Origin: Clostridiales bacterium
GTDB lineage: Bacteria; Bacillota; Clostridia; Lachnospirales; Lachnospiraceae
Assembly: GCA_021204025.1 (NCBI GenBank)
Contig: JAJQAC010000083.1
Location: 1-32,191 of the forward strand
Direction of reading: 5' to 3'
DNA length: 32,191 nucleotides
Both the position numbers and the translations under genes were made by a program. Below the pieces are notes generated by a model, which was given only the letters and a program-made list of their open reading frames with translations, did no database searches and was not told where the DNA came from. How positions within the stretch are numbered: the stretch's first letter is position 1; each line of letters starts with the position of its first letter. This document shows positions 1 to 8,188 of this stretch, piece after piece.

Positions 1-250
1 CCTGAATCAAGGCTTTGAGAGGATTTGAATTCAATTCAACTGTCGAAGACCCGATGTAAGAGAAAAAGAATGATCATTTAAGGAGGATTCTTTATATTTG
101 GTATAGATAGTAGTTTTACGTCATATTAAGGGCATGCCATTAAAGTAGTTTCCCGGAGAATATTCTCTCTTCTCAGGGACGGATGGGTTCACCAGGATCA
201 CATGAAGCCAATTTAAAAAAACAGGAAAATGAAAAAAATTCAGAATTCAC
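1..250. other. Gene-free left edge of window
   Basis: All three forward frames are interrupted early and no reverse frame carries a recognisable protein. The stretch contains an AAGGAGG-like motif near 79-86, but it is followed within a few codons by stops, so I do not call a gene there. It probably belongs to the intergenic region upstream of the decarboxylase operon. Nothing else is seen. Confidence 0.5.
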
Positions 251-279
251 TTGAATTTTCCAACCAGTCATTATATTAT
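251..279 (+). promoter_or_regulatory. Candidate promoter of the carboxyltransferase/Na+ pump operon
   Basis: TTGAAT at 251-256 and TATTAT at 274-279 are separated by 17 bp. An alternative -10, TATACT, lies at 280-285. Transcription from here would give a leader of about 200 nt that carries the inverted repeat at 315-350 and repeat copy A before the first start codon at 486. Only the sequence match supports it. Confidence 0.4.
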
Positions 280-314
280 TATACTCGGTGGAAATTTGAG
301 TTTACCGGACACAT

Positions 315-350
315 TTTTATCTTACAGTAAGTGCGTCCTGTAAGATAAAA
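315..350. repeat. Perfect 13-bp inverted repeat
   Basis: The left arm 315-327 and right arm 338-350 are exact reverse complements around a 10-nt loop. The arms are A+T-rich at their outer ends and no downstream T tract follows, so it is a poor intrinsic terminator. It lies in the predicted leader of the operon and directly abuts repeat copy A, so it may be part of that element or a leader RNA structure. Confidence 0.6.
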
Positions 351-352
351 AG

Positions 353-447
353 CCCTCCGGGCGGGATCGCACTGCAGCGGAGTGGAATATGTCGCGAAAG
401 CGACCCGCCGCAGGCGGAGAATTTCGCTTTGCGGAATTCTTTGTTCC
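353..447 (-). repeat. Dispersed palindromic repeat, copy A
   Basis: Read on the minus strand, this segment aligns with 16498-16640 on the plus strand. One 27-nt block (421-447 versus 16498-16524) matches at 23 positions. A second block (364-395 versus 16602-16633) matches at 27 of 32. The shared ends contain a 9-bp-arm hairpin (GAATTTCGC/GCGGAATTC) and a GC-rich CCGCCGCAGGCGG segment. The middle differs: here a short GTCGCGAAAGCGAC hairpin, in copy B a long palindrome. It encodes nothing and looks like a small intergenic repeat family. Confidence 0.6.
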
Positions 448-485
448 AAATGTGTACAAATATTTACAATATGGAGGAGTGCAAT

Positions 486-1940
486 ATGAGCAATTCAACA
501 CAGACATCAGCAATCGACAGAATCACAGCATTGCTTGATGACAGCAGTTTCGTTGAAGTCGGTTCTTACGTTACGGCACGAAGCACGGATTTCAACCTGA
601 CTGACAGGGAGACTCCGGCAGATGGCGTAATCACCGGTTATGGTACCATCAACGGCTGTCTTGTGTATGTGTACAGCCAGAATGCCGCCGTACTCGGCGG
701 GTCTCTTGGCGAGATGCATGCAAAAAAGATTTCCAACGTTTATTTCATGGCGATCAAGATGGGAGCGCCGGTAGTCGGCCTGATCGACTGCGCGGGTTTA
801 CGTCTTCAGGAAGCTACGGATGCCCTGAACGGATTCGGACAGGTTTATTTCAGTCAGGCGATGGCCAGCGGCGTCGTTCCGCAGATCACAGCGATCTTTG
901 GTACCTGCGGCGGCGGTATGGCAGTGTCGGCGGCGATGGCAGACTTTATTTTTATGGAGAGTAAAAAGGCAAAATTATTTGTCAACGCGCCGAACGCGAT
1001 CGCGGGCAACCGGGCAGAAGTCTGTGATACTTCCAAAGCAGATTTCCAGAGCAAAGAAACCGGGCTGGTAGACTTTACCGGTACCGAGGATGAAGTCCTT
1101 GCGGGTATCCGTGAACTGATTTCCATTCTTCCGGCTAATAATGAGGATGATCTGTCTTATGATGAGTGTACCGATGATCTGAACCGCACGATTGCGGATA
1201 TGGCAAATTATGTGGGGGCATCAGATCTTGGTCTGGCTCAGATTTCCGATGACAATTTCTTTGTAGAAGTTAAGAAAGCCTATGCGCCGGAGATGGTGAC
1301 CGGTTTTATCCGCCTGAATGGCTGCACCGTCGGCTGTGTGGCGAACCGTACTGAGGAGTATGATGAGAACGGTGAGAAGAGCGCGGAGTATGAAGCGGCT
1401 CTTACGGCAAACGGCTGCGAGAAGGCTGCGAAGTTTGTTTCTTTCTGTGATGCGTTTAATATCCCGGTTCTGACGCTTGTGAATGTAAAGGGATATAAAG
1501 CATGCAAATGCACAGAGCGCAGAATCGCAAAGAGCGCAGGCCGCCTGACTTACGCTTATGCCAACGCAAGTGTTCCGAAGATCACTGTAGTTACGGGAAC
1601 CGCTTATGGTACGGCTTATCTGGTCATGGGAAGTAAGGCGCTGGGAGCCGATATCGTTTATGCATGGCCGGATGCGCAGATCGGCATGATGGACGCGCAG
1701 GCTGCCGCGAAGATTATGTATGCGGATGAGATTGACAAGGCTGATGACAGTGTGGCTCTGATTCATGAAAAAGCTGCCGCTTACAGCGAACTTCAGTCCA
1801 GCGCGATTTCCGCTGCAAAGAGAGGATATGTGGATGATATTATCGAAGCGGGCGACACTCGTAAGCGGGTGATTGCTGCTTTTGAGATGCTTTATACAAA
1901 GAGAGAGGATCGTCCGGACAGAAAACATGGCACGGTTTAG
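486..1940 (+). CDS. Acyl-CoA carboxyltransferase subunit (12S / MmdA-like) of a biotin-dependent decarboxylase
   Basis: The 484-residue product has the two-lobed crotonase fold arrangement of biotin-dependent carboxyltransferases: an N-lobe with YGTINGCLVYVYSQ and LGGSLGEMHAKKI (about 52-81) and a C-lobe with GTAYGTAYLVM and GADIVYAWP (371-395). In family members this subunit moves CO2 between an acyl-CoA such as methylmalonyl-CoA and carrier-bound biotin in the cytoplasm. Landmark loops are unusual. The usual SGGARIQEG-type oxyanion loop reads CAGLRLQE (102-109) and the usual DxPGFxPG loop reads VNVKGYKACKC (332-342), so the acyl-CoA substrate may differ from methylmalonyl-CoA. Start: an ATG at 429 is in frame, but ATG 486 has GGAGG 8 bp upstream and matches family N-termini. 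It is the first gene of a five-gene operon. Confidence 0.85.
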   Translation: MSNSTQTSAIDRITALLDDSSFVEVGSYVTARSTDFNLTDRETPADGVITGYGTINGCLVYVYSQNAAVLGGSLGEMHAKKISNVYFMAIKMGAPVVGLIDCAGLRLQEATDALNGFGQVYFSQAMASGVVPQITAIFGTCGGGMAVSAAMADFIFMESKKAKLFVNAPNAIAGNRAEVCDTSKADFQSKETGLVDFTGTEDEVLAGIRELISILPANNEDDLSYDECTDDLNRTIADMANYVGASDLGLAQISDDNFFVEVKKAYAPEMVTGFIRLNGCTVGCVANRTEEYDENGEKSAEYEAALTANGCEKAAKFVSFCDAFNIPVLTLVNVKGYKACKCTERRIAKSAGRLTYAYANASVPKITVVTGTAYGTAYLVMGSKALGADIVYAWPDAQIGMMDAQAAAKIMYADEIDKADDSVALIHEKAAAYSELQSSAISAAKRGYVDDIIEAGDTRKRVIAAFEMLYTKREDRPDRKHGTV

Positions 1941-1956
1941 AACGAGGTGACAGGGA

Positions 1957-2751
1957 ATGAAACAGAATATCAAACGATTTGTCGTATTATTAATGCTGAC
2001 AGTCTGCGTCTTTTCCATGACGGCCTGCGGTTCTAAGAACAATACTTCTGAGGTGGATATGCTGGATCCGCAGACGGCCAGCTATGTCTGCCAGGTGTCG
2101 GAGGACCTTCTGAGACAGATCTGCTCTTTTACAGAGGAGCAGGCGGTTCAGGTTGAGGCAGATCTGAGAAAAGAAAAGCAGACAGCTCTGGCGGACGGCG
2201 TTGCGGCCTGGGTGAATGTCATGGATGATACCGGAGCCTATATCGGCGCGATATCTTCTGAGACTACGCTGAATGAGGATGAGGAATATGTCTGTGTGAT
2301 TTATGCTCAGTATGCAAATCGCAACGTCGAATATAAGATCTTTTACACTCTGGACGATCAGAGTCTTGCTCCGGCAAGTATGACATTTTCTCCTGAGTAT
2401 ACCGTCGCTGAGAATATGACGAAGGCGGCGTTAAATACGCTGATGGGTATGGGGATTGTATTTGTAGTGCTTATTTTCTTAAGCCTGTTGATCAGTTGCT
2501 TCAAGTACATCCATATCGCGGAAGAAAAGATGCGTCAGAAAAAAGAGCCGGCCCCTGCGGCAGCGGCTCCCGCTCAGGCAGCGCCGATCGTTGCGGAAGA
2601 GCCTGCGGCAGAAGAAGAGGAACTTGTTGATGATCTGGAACTGGTAGCGGTCATTACCGCAGCAATTGCTGCCGCTGCCGATACTCCGGCGGACGGTCTG
2701 GTGGTTCGCTCCATCAGAAGAGCGTCAGCCGCAAAATGGAAAAGAGCCTAA
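1957..2751 (+). CDS. OadG/MmdD-like small membrane subunit with lipoprotein signal
   Basis: The 264-residue product begins with a lipoprotein signal peptide (lipobox MTAC, Cys24). An acidic extracytoplasmic region of about 130 residues follows, then one transmembrane helix around 161-185 (MGMGIVFVVLIFLSLLI, typical of the OadG family). It ends in an Ala/Pro/Glu-rich cytoplasmic tail. OadG/MmdD subunits stabilise the decarboxylase complex and tether the soluble carboxyltransferase and biotin carrier to the membrane pump. The gene starts 16 bp after the previous stop, with GAGG upstream. The N-terminal lipoprotein domain is an addition to the short OadG of Klebsiella. Its place between the carboxyltransferase and biotin carrier genes supports the assignment. 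Confidence 0.75.
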   Translation: MKQNIKRFVVLLMLTVCVFSMTACGSKNNTSEVDMLDPQTASYVCQVSEDLLRQICSFTEEQAVQVEADLRKEKQTALADGVAAWVNVMDDTGAYIGAISSETTLNEDEEYVCVIYAQYANRNVEYKIFYTLDDQSLAPASMTFSPEYTVAENMTKAALNTLMGMGIVFVVLIFLSLLISCFKYIHIAEEKMRQKKEPAPAAAAPAQAAPIVAEEPAAEEEELVDDLELVAVITAAIAAAADTPADGLVVRSIRRASAAKWKRA

Positions 2752-2772
2752 ACAAATCAGGAGGATGAAATC

Positions 2773-3150
2773 ATGAAAAATTATACAATTACTGTAAATG
2801 GTAATGTTTATGAAGTAACAGTAGAAGAAGGTATCACAGGCGCTGCAGCGGCAGCCCCGAAAGCAGCTCCCAAGGCGGCTCCGAAAGCGGCTCCTGCGGC
2901 AGCGCCGAAGGCAGCGGCTCCGACAGGTGCGGCAGGCGCGGTCAGCATCGTTTCCCCGATGCCGGGTAAGATCCTTTCTGTCAAGGTAAAAGCCGGTGAG
3001 GCAGTTAAGAAGGGTGATGTTCTGATGATTCTGGAAGCGATGAAGATGGAAAATGACATCGTTGCTCCTCAGGACGGAGCGATCGTAACGGTCAATGTTG
3101 CGGTAGGCGATTCCGTGGAGTCCGGAGCGACTCTTGCAACCATGAACTAA
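2773..3150 (+). CDS. Biotin carboxyl carrier protein (1.3S / MmdC-like)
   Basis: This 125-residue protein has a short N-terminal strand region (1-20), a flexible Ala/Pro/Lys linker (about 24-55, built from repeated APKA units), and a C-terminal biotinyl domain (57-125) with MPGKI and the biotinylation motif AMKM. The modified Lys would be residue 91, 34 residues from the C-terminus as is usual for such domains. It carries carboxybiotin between the carboxyltransferases and the membrane pump. It is preceded by AGGAGG and lies 21 bp after the OadG-like gene. No biotin ligase or biotin carboxylase is encoded in the window. Confidence 0.93.
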   Translation: MKNYTITVNGNVYEVTVEEGITGAAAAAPKAAPKAAPKAAPAAAPKAAAPTGAAGAVSIVSPMPGKILSVKVKAGEAVKKGDVLMILEAMKMENDIVAPQDGAIVTVNVAVGDSVESGATLATMN

Positions 3151-3197
3151 GATCGATCTGCTGAAATCATTTACAATATCCATATGGAGGGATAAAA

Positions 3198-4346
3198 ATG
3201 GATTATATTGCTACAACACTGGCGAATCTTGTTCAGCAGACAGCCTTTTGTAACCTGACGGTTGGCAACTTTATCATGATTATGGTAGCGTTTGTCTTTC
3301 TGTATCTGGCGATTGCGAAGGGCTTTGAACCGCTCCTTCTGGTTCCGATTGCGTTTGGTATGCTCCTGGTAAATATTTATCCGGACATCATGGCTTCTCC
3401 GGAAGAGACGTCGAACGGTACTGGCGGATTGCTGTATTATTTCTTTATGCTGGATGAATGGAGTATTCTTCCATCACTGATTTTCATGGGCGTCGGGGCG
3501 ATGACCGACTTTGGTCCGCTGATCGCGAATCCGATGAGCTTCCTGCTTGGAGCGGCGGCCCAGTTTGGTATCTATATGGCTTATTTTATGGCGATATTTA
3601 TGGGCTTCAATGATAAGGCGGCTGCGGCGATCTCGATCATCGGCGGTGCGGATGGCCCGACATCCATCTTCCTGGCCGGTAAGCTGGGTCAGACCGAGTT
3701 CATGGGACCGATCGCAGTGGCAGCGTATTCGTATATGGCGCTGGTTCCGATTATCCAGCCTCCGATTATGAAGCTGCTGATCTCCGAAGATGAGCGCAAG
3801 ATTAAGATGGAGCAGCTGCGTCCGGTATCCAAGCTGGAGAAGATTCTGTTCCCAATCATTGTTACCGTAGTTGTCTGTCTGATCCTTCCGACGACCGCGC
3901 CGTTAGTCGGTATGCTGATGCTCGGAAATCTCTTCCGTGAGTCCGGCGTGGTCAAGCAGCTCCAGGAAACGGCAAGCAATGCAATGATGTATATTGTTGT
4001 TATTCTGCTTGGTACTTCGGTAGGAGCGAATACCAGCGCGGAAGCTTTCTTAAAGGCAACAACCTTAAAGATTGTCGCTCTTGGTCTGATCGCGTTCGCT
4101 TTTGGTACGGCGGCCGGCTGTATCTTTGGCAAACTTATGTGCAAGGCGACCGGAGGTAAGGTCAATCCGCTGATTGGGTCAGCGGGCGTATCGGCAGTAC
4201 CGATGGCGGCCCGTGTTTCCCAGAAGGTGGGAGCGGAAGCTGACCCGACCAACTTCCTGCTGATGCACGCGATGGGACCGAATGTTGCCGGTGTCATCGG
4301 TACTGCGGTTGCTGCCGGTACATTTATGGCGATTTTCGGCGTATAA
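3198..4346 (+). CDS. Na+-translocating decarboxylase beta subunit (OadB/MmdB family)
   Basis: The 382-residue polytopic membrane protein carries the family hallmark [10 protein letters not shown] (149-158). Its Asp152 corresponds, from memory of the family, to the essential Na+/H+-linked Asp203 of Klebsiella OadB. Several hydrophobic segments flank it, and Gly-rich segments near the C-terminus ([31 protein letters not shown]) are also typical. The subunit decarboxylates carboxybiotin and couples that to Na+ export, conserving energy as a sodium gradient. The length matches the short gut-clostridial type. The ribosome site is TGGAGGGATAAAA before ATG 3198. Fourth gene of the operon. Confidence 0.93.
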   Translation: MDYIATTLANLVQQTAFCNLTVGNFIMIMVAFVFLYLAIAKGFEPLLLVPIAFGMLLVNIYPDIMASPEETSNGTGGLLYYFFMLDEWSILPSLIFMGVGAMTDFGPLIANPMSFLLGAAAQFGIYMAYFMAIFMGFNDKAAAAISIIGGADGPTSIFLAGKLGQTEFMGPIAVAAYSYMALVPIIQPPIMKLLISEDERKIKMEQLRPVSKLEKILFPIIVTVVVCLILPTTAPLVGMLMLGNLFRESGVVKQLQETASNAMMYIVVILLGTSVGANTSAEAFLKATTLKIVALGLIAFAFGTAAGCIFGKLMCKATGGKVNPLIGSAGVSAVPMAARVSQKVGAEADPTNFLLMHAMGPNVAGVIGTAVAAGTFMAIFGV

Positions 4347-4417
4347 GAAATGCTTATCACAGGGGCCAGATGTGTTTGACCCCGACATCTTGATCTATTA
4401 TTTAGGAGGAAAATAAA

Positions 4418-5827
4418 ATGGCAATAGAGAAAAAGCCGGTGAAAATCGTGGAAACCGTCCTTCGTGACGCCCATCAGTCTCTGATTGCGACCAGGATGAC
4501 CACGGAACAGATGCTTCCGATTATCGAGAAGATGGATAAGGTCGGCTATCACGCGGTGGAGTGCTGGGGCGGCGCAACGTTTGACGCCAGCCTTCGATTC
4601 CTGAAAGAGGATCCGTGGGACAGACTGAGAAAACTGAGAGCCGGATTTAAGAATACAAAGCTGCAGATGCTTTTCCGCGGACAGAACATTCTGGGTTATA
4701 ATCATTATGCGGATGATGTAGTGGAATATTTTGTTCAGAAATCTGTGGCAAACGGAATCGATATTATTCGTATTTTTGACTGCCTGAATGACCTGCGTAA
4801 TCTCCAGACTGCAGTGACGGCGGCAAATAAAGAAGGCGCTCATGCCCAGATCGCGTTAAGCTATACGCTGGGTGAGGCCTATACATTGGATTACTGGAAA
4901 GATATCGCGAAGAGAATCGAGGATATGGGAGCGAATTCTATCTGTATCAAGGATATGGCAGGTCTGCTGACCCCGTATGCGGCAGAGGAACTGGTGAGTG
5001 CGCTGAAAGAATCTACGCATCTGCCGATTGACCTGCACACTCATTATACCTCCGGCGTCGCTTCGATGACTTACTTAAAGGCTGTGGAGAGCGGCTGTGA
5101 TATCATCGACACCGCGATGTCCCCGTTTGCGCTGGGAACCAGCCAGCCGGCGACAGAGGTTATGGTTGAAACCTTCCGCGGCACTCCGTATGATACCGGA
5201 CTGGATCAGTCACTTCTCGCTGAGATCGCGGATTATTTTGCTCCGCTGCGTGAAGAGGCGTTAAAGAGCGGACTTCTGAATCCAAAGGTTCTGGGCGTTA
5301 ATATCAAGACCCTGCAGTATCAGGTGCCGGGTGGTATGCTGTCCAACCTGGTCAGCCAGCTCAAAGAGGCTGGTAAAGAGGATAAGTATCGTGAGGTGCT
5401 TGAGGAGATCCCGAGAGTGCGTAAGGATTTCGGCGAACCGCCGTTAGTAACCCCGTCTTCTCAGATCGTAGGTACACAGGCTGTTATGAACGTAATCTCC
5501 GGCGAGCGTTATAAACTGGTTCCGAAGGAATCCAAAAAGATCATGCTTGGTGAATTCGGACAGACGGTAAAACCGTTTAATCCGGAAGTTCAGAAAAAGA
5601 TCATCGGTGATGAGACTCCGATCACCTGCCGTCCGGCGGATCTGATCGAGCCGCAGCTTCCCAAATTCGAGAAGGAGTGTGCGCGCTGGAAACAGCAGGA
5701 TGAAGATGTGCTGTCTTACGCGCTGTTCCCGAAGGTTGCGGAGGAGTATTTCAAATACAGAGAAGCACAGCAGACAAAGGTAGATCCGACCGAGGCGGAT
5801 ACCGCGGATAAGGCTTATCCTGTCTGA
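4418..5827 (+). CDS. Pyruvate/oxaloacetate carboxyltransferase (5S / OadA-N / PycB-like)
   Basis: The 469-residue product has the DRE-TIM-metallolyase fold: VLRDAHQS (metal ligand Asp17), the metal/CO2-binding lysine in SICIKDMAGL (Lys178), and metal-binding His207 and His209 in DLHTHYTSG. The C-terminal conserved carboxylase region follows (LGVNIKTLQYQVPGGMLSN, about 295-315). It stops before any biotinyl domain, so it is the free-standing 5S type that uses the separate carrier at 2773. It exchanges CO2 between carboxybiotin and pyruvate/oxaloacetate. It follows the pump gene by 71 bp with AGGAGG upstream and ends at a hairpin terminator. Whether it works as oxaloacetate decarboxylase, transcarboxylase or both cannot be read from sequence. 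Confidence 0.9.
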   Translation: MAIEKKPVKIVETVLRDAHQSLIATRMTTEQMLPIIEKMDKVGYHAVECWGGATFDASLRFLKEDPWDRLRKLRAGFKNTKLQMLFRGQNILGYNHYADDVVEYFVQKSVANGIDIIRIFDCLNDLRNLQTAVTAANKEGAHAQIALSYTLGEAYTLDYWKDIAKRIEDMGANSICIKDMAGLLTPYAAEELVSALKESTHLPIDLHTHYTSGVASMTYLKAVESGCDIIDTAMSPFALGTSQPATEVMVETFRGTPYDTGLDQSLLAEIADYFAPLREEALKSGLLNPKVLGVNIKTLQYQVPGGMLSNLVSQLKEAGKEDKYREVLEEIPRVRKDFGEPPLVTPSSQIVGTQAVMNVISGERYKLVPKESKKIMLGEFGQTVKPFNPEVQKKIIGDETPITCRPADLIEPQLPKFEKECARWKQQDEDVLSYALFPKVAEEYFKYREAQQTKVDPTEADTADKAYPV

Positions 5828-5847
5828 TCAAAGGAAAACAGAGTATA

Positions 5848-5886
5848 ACGAAAGGGAACTATGGAATCATCATGGTTCCCTTTCGT
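5848..5886 (+). terminator. Hairpin terminator of the decarboxylase operon
   Basis: ACGAAAGGGAAC (5848-5859) pairs perfectly with GTTCCCTTTCGT (5875-5886). It starts 20 bp after the last stop codon. The following T-rich run is short (TTGTGTG), so termination may be partial. Confidence 0.7.
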
Positions 5887-5931
5887 TTGTGTGAAATAAA
5901 TATACAATTCTATGAAGATTTTTTGAATTTG

Positions 5932-5960
5932 TTGACTCTGTCAGGTTTTGTCATTATAAT
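5932..5960 (+). promoter_or_regulatory. Promoter of the glucosaminidase / cohesin operon
   Basis: TTGACT (5932-5937), 17-bp spacer, perfect TATAAT (5955-5960). It lies about 48 bp upstream of the chosen start codon at 6008. Confidence 0.75.
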
Positions 5961-6007
5961 AATATCTGTATGATTTCGCAGTGATTCCGATGATAATGGA
6001 GAAAGCA

Positions 6008-8173
6008 ATGAAAAGACGAAATTGGAAAAAAGGACTTGCCGTTCTGCTTGGCGTGATCCTGGGAGTTCAGCTTCCGGTAACGCCGTATGTTCCGGCTGTG
6101 TCTTTTGCCTATACGCAGCAGTCGGCCACGATTAACGCGACGACGTTAAACGTCCGCAGCGGGGCCGGAACCGGTTATTCTTCGATCGCGAAGCTCGCGC
6201 GGGGGACATCTGTTACGGTGATTGACGAGACGACAGGTACGGATGGGAAAACCTGGTATCAGATCCGTTTTACAAGCGGGGGCACGACTCAGACCGGGTA
6301 TGTACTTGGTACTTACATACATTTTGCCGTTACCTATCAGTACGATTCCAGCTTTGAGGCTCAGCTTTCCGCACAGGGATTCCCGGAAAGCTATAAAGAT
6401 GGTCTGAGACAGCTTCACGCGCAGTTCCCGAACTGGGTATTTGAGGCGAAGCAGACGGGTCTTGACTGGTCTGAGGTGATCAGTAATGAAATGGTTTTGC
6501 CGAGGAGCCTGATCGGTACAGAGAGTATTTCCTCTTATAAGTCTCTGGCTGACGGCGCTTATGACTGGGACAGCAGTACATGGACCGGGTTTGACGGGAG
6601 CGACTGGGTGGCAGCGTCCGAGGAGTTGCTCTGCTATTATATGGATCCGCGTAATTTTCTGGATGAAGTTTTTGTTTTTCAGTTTTTGAGTCATCAGTAT
6701 GATTCATCTCTGCAGACGAAAGAAGGTCTGCAGGAGATGGTGAAGGATACTTTCCTGGAGGGAAGCGTGATTACGGCGGGTTCCTCGTCTTCTTCGACGA
6801 CATCCTCGACGACATCTTCTTCCTCATCCTCGACTTCCTCCTCATCTTCCGGTGTGATTATTCAGGGAGGAAGCCAGCCAGGCAGTTCGACCTCATCAGG
6901 AGGTCCGGGAGTTACCCAGGCGAATCCGGGCACATCAGACAGCAGCTCTTCTTCGGGAGTCGTTGTGGCATCCCCGGTAGCCTCGATCAGCAGGAAGGAC
7001 ACGGCGCTTCTGATGTCATCAGTGACTGTGGGCGCGATGCCGGGAAGCGGGAGTTCCGTTTCTACGTCGGACAGTCCATCATCGGGAAGTTCGGTTATCG
7101 TGCAGGGCTCGGGAAGTACGGTCGTGAGTTCGGATCCCGGCAGTACCGGTGCGGTATCTTCGGATTCCGGAAGTACGACAGTCTCTTACGTAGATATGAT
7201 TATGCAGGCGGCACAGGAGTCAGGAGTCAATCCTTATGTGCTGGCTGCCATGATTCTGCAGGAGCAGGGGTACGATGGCCGCGGCAGTTCGATTTCTGGG
7301 ACTGTGTCTGGTTATTATGGCTATTATAATTATTTTAATGTGGGCGCGTATGCGTCAGATGGCATGACGGCAATTCAAAGGGGAATGTGGTATGCTTCCC
7401 AGAATGATACATATGGCAGACCATGGGATACGCCTCAGAAATCCATCTCAGGCGGCGCGGCGTTCTATGGAGAAAATTATGTTTCAGCAGGACAGGATAC
7501 GTTTTATCTGAAGAAATATAATGTTCAGGGCAGCAACATGTATAAGCATCAGTATATGACGAATGTAGACGGAGCCGCGTCAGAAGCTGCTCTTTTCGCA
7601 GAGGCATATTCCGATAATATGCGCAATTCTGCTCTCCGTTTTCAGATCCCGGTTTACAGCAATATGCCGGAGACCGCATGTGCGATTCCGACCGGAGACG
7701 GCTGTCCGAATAACAAACTGAAGAGTCTTACGGTAGATGGGTTTACGCTGACGCCTACCTTTGGCCGTGATACGACATCTTATAATCTGATCGTTGATCA
7801 GTCTGTAACCCAGATTACTGTGTCGGCGTCTGTGATCAATTCGACGGCATCCGTGCAGGGAATCGGCACGATTGCACTTGCCGGGAACGAGACAGATGTG
7901 ACGGTTGCGGTGACAGCTCAGAATGGAAGTGTACGTAATTACACGATCCATGTGGTGAAACAGGCAGGAGGTCCGACCTATGCGGGATCGGCAGATACGA
8001 CTGTGACCGGGGATACCGGGACATCGTCCTCCGGGCAGACAACAGAGACGTCGTCCGGCCCTGGCGTATCATTGGGTCCGGGAGCGGGAAGCAGTACAAC
8101 ATCAGGAAGCGGTACTTCCGGTGTTGTGTCTTCAGATCCGGTAGTGGGAAGTAATGTTACAATAATAAATTAA
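6008..8173 (+). CDS. Secreted SH3 / N-acetylglucosaminidase cell-wall hydrolase with cadherin-like domain
   Basis: The 721-residue product starts with a Sec signal peptide (cleavage probably after SFA near 36). A bacterial SH3 domain follows (about 40-102; TLNVRSGAGTGYSS), then a conserved region (116-250), then a long Ser/Thr/Gly linker (257-389). The glucosaminidase catalytic domain is at about 394-540, with likely acid Glu419 in MILQEQGYDG. After it come a cadherin-like beta-sandwich (568-652) and a Ser/Gly tail. Such enzymes cut the glycan strands of peptidoglycan. An in-frame GTG exists at 5981, but ATG 6008 has GGAG 6 bp upstream and directly precedes the Lys/Arg-rich signal peptide. 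There is no LPXTG motif or choline repeat, so wall retention probably relies on SH3 binding. The gene is co-transcribed with the cohesin-like gene 15 bp downstream. Confidence 0.85.
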   Translation: MKRRNWKKGLAVLLGVILGVQLPVTPYVPAVSFAYTQQSATINATTLNVRSGAGTGYSSIAKLARGTSVTVIDETTGTDGKTWYQIRFTSGGTTQTGYVLGTYIHFAVTYQYDSSFEAQLSAQGFPESYKDGLRQLHAQFPNWVFEAKQTGLDWSEVISNEMVLPRSLIGTESISSYKSLADGAYDWDSSTWTGFDGSDWVAASEELLCYYMDPRNFLDEVFVFQFLSHQYDSSLQTKEGLQEMVKDTFLEGSVITAGSSSSSTTSSTTSSSSSSTSSSSSGVIIQGGSQPGSSTSSGGPGVTQANPGTSDSSSSSGVVVASPVASISRKDTALLMSSVTVGAMPGSGSSVSTSDSPSSGSSVIVQGSGSTVVSSDPGSTGAVSSDSGSTTVSYVDMIMQAAQESGVNPYVLAAMILQEQGYDGRGSSISGTVSGYYGYYNYFNVGAYASDGMTAIQRGMWYASQNDTYGRPWDTPQKSISGGAAFYGENYVSAGQDTFYLKKYNVQGSNMYKHQYMTNVDGAASEAALFAEAYSDNMRNSALRFQIPVYSNMPETACAIPTGDGCPNNKLKSLTVDGFTLTPTFGRDTTSYNLIVDQSVTQITVSASVINSTASVQGIGTIALAGNETDVTVAVTAQNGSVRNYTIHVVKQAGGPTYAGSADTTVTGDTGTSSSGQTTETSSGPGVSLGPGAGSSTTSGSGTSGVVSSDPVVGSNVTIIN

Positions 8174-8188
8174 TGGTGGTAAAAGAAA

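Noticed and set aside
315-350. Intrinsic terminator at the inverted repeat
   Set aside because: The stem is A+T-rich at its base and no T tract follows on either strand.
429-485. In-frame upstream start (ATG 429) for the 12S-like subunit
   Set aside because: It would begin inside repeat copy A and has no ribosome site. ATG 486 has GGAGG at good spacing and family-like length.
3689-4843. 384-codon minus-strand open frame across the pump and 5S genes
   Set aside because: It is antisense to two strongly recognisable genes, shows no family resemblance and no ribosome site. It is a shadow of biased codon use.
5981-6007. GTG start for the glucosaminidase
   Set aside because: It would add nine residues before the basic signal-peptide start and has no ribosome site. 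ATG 6008 has GGAG at 6 bp.
6780-7190. Ser-codon-rich repeats as a CRISPR array or tandem DNA repeat
   Set aside because: There is no regular unit or spacer. It is a Ser/Thr/Gly protein linker encoded by mixed serine codons.
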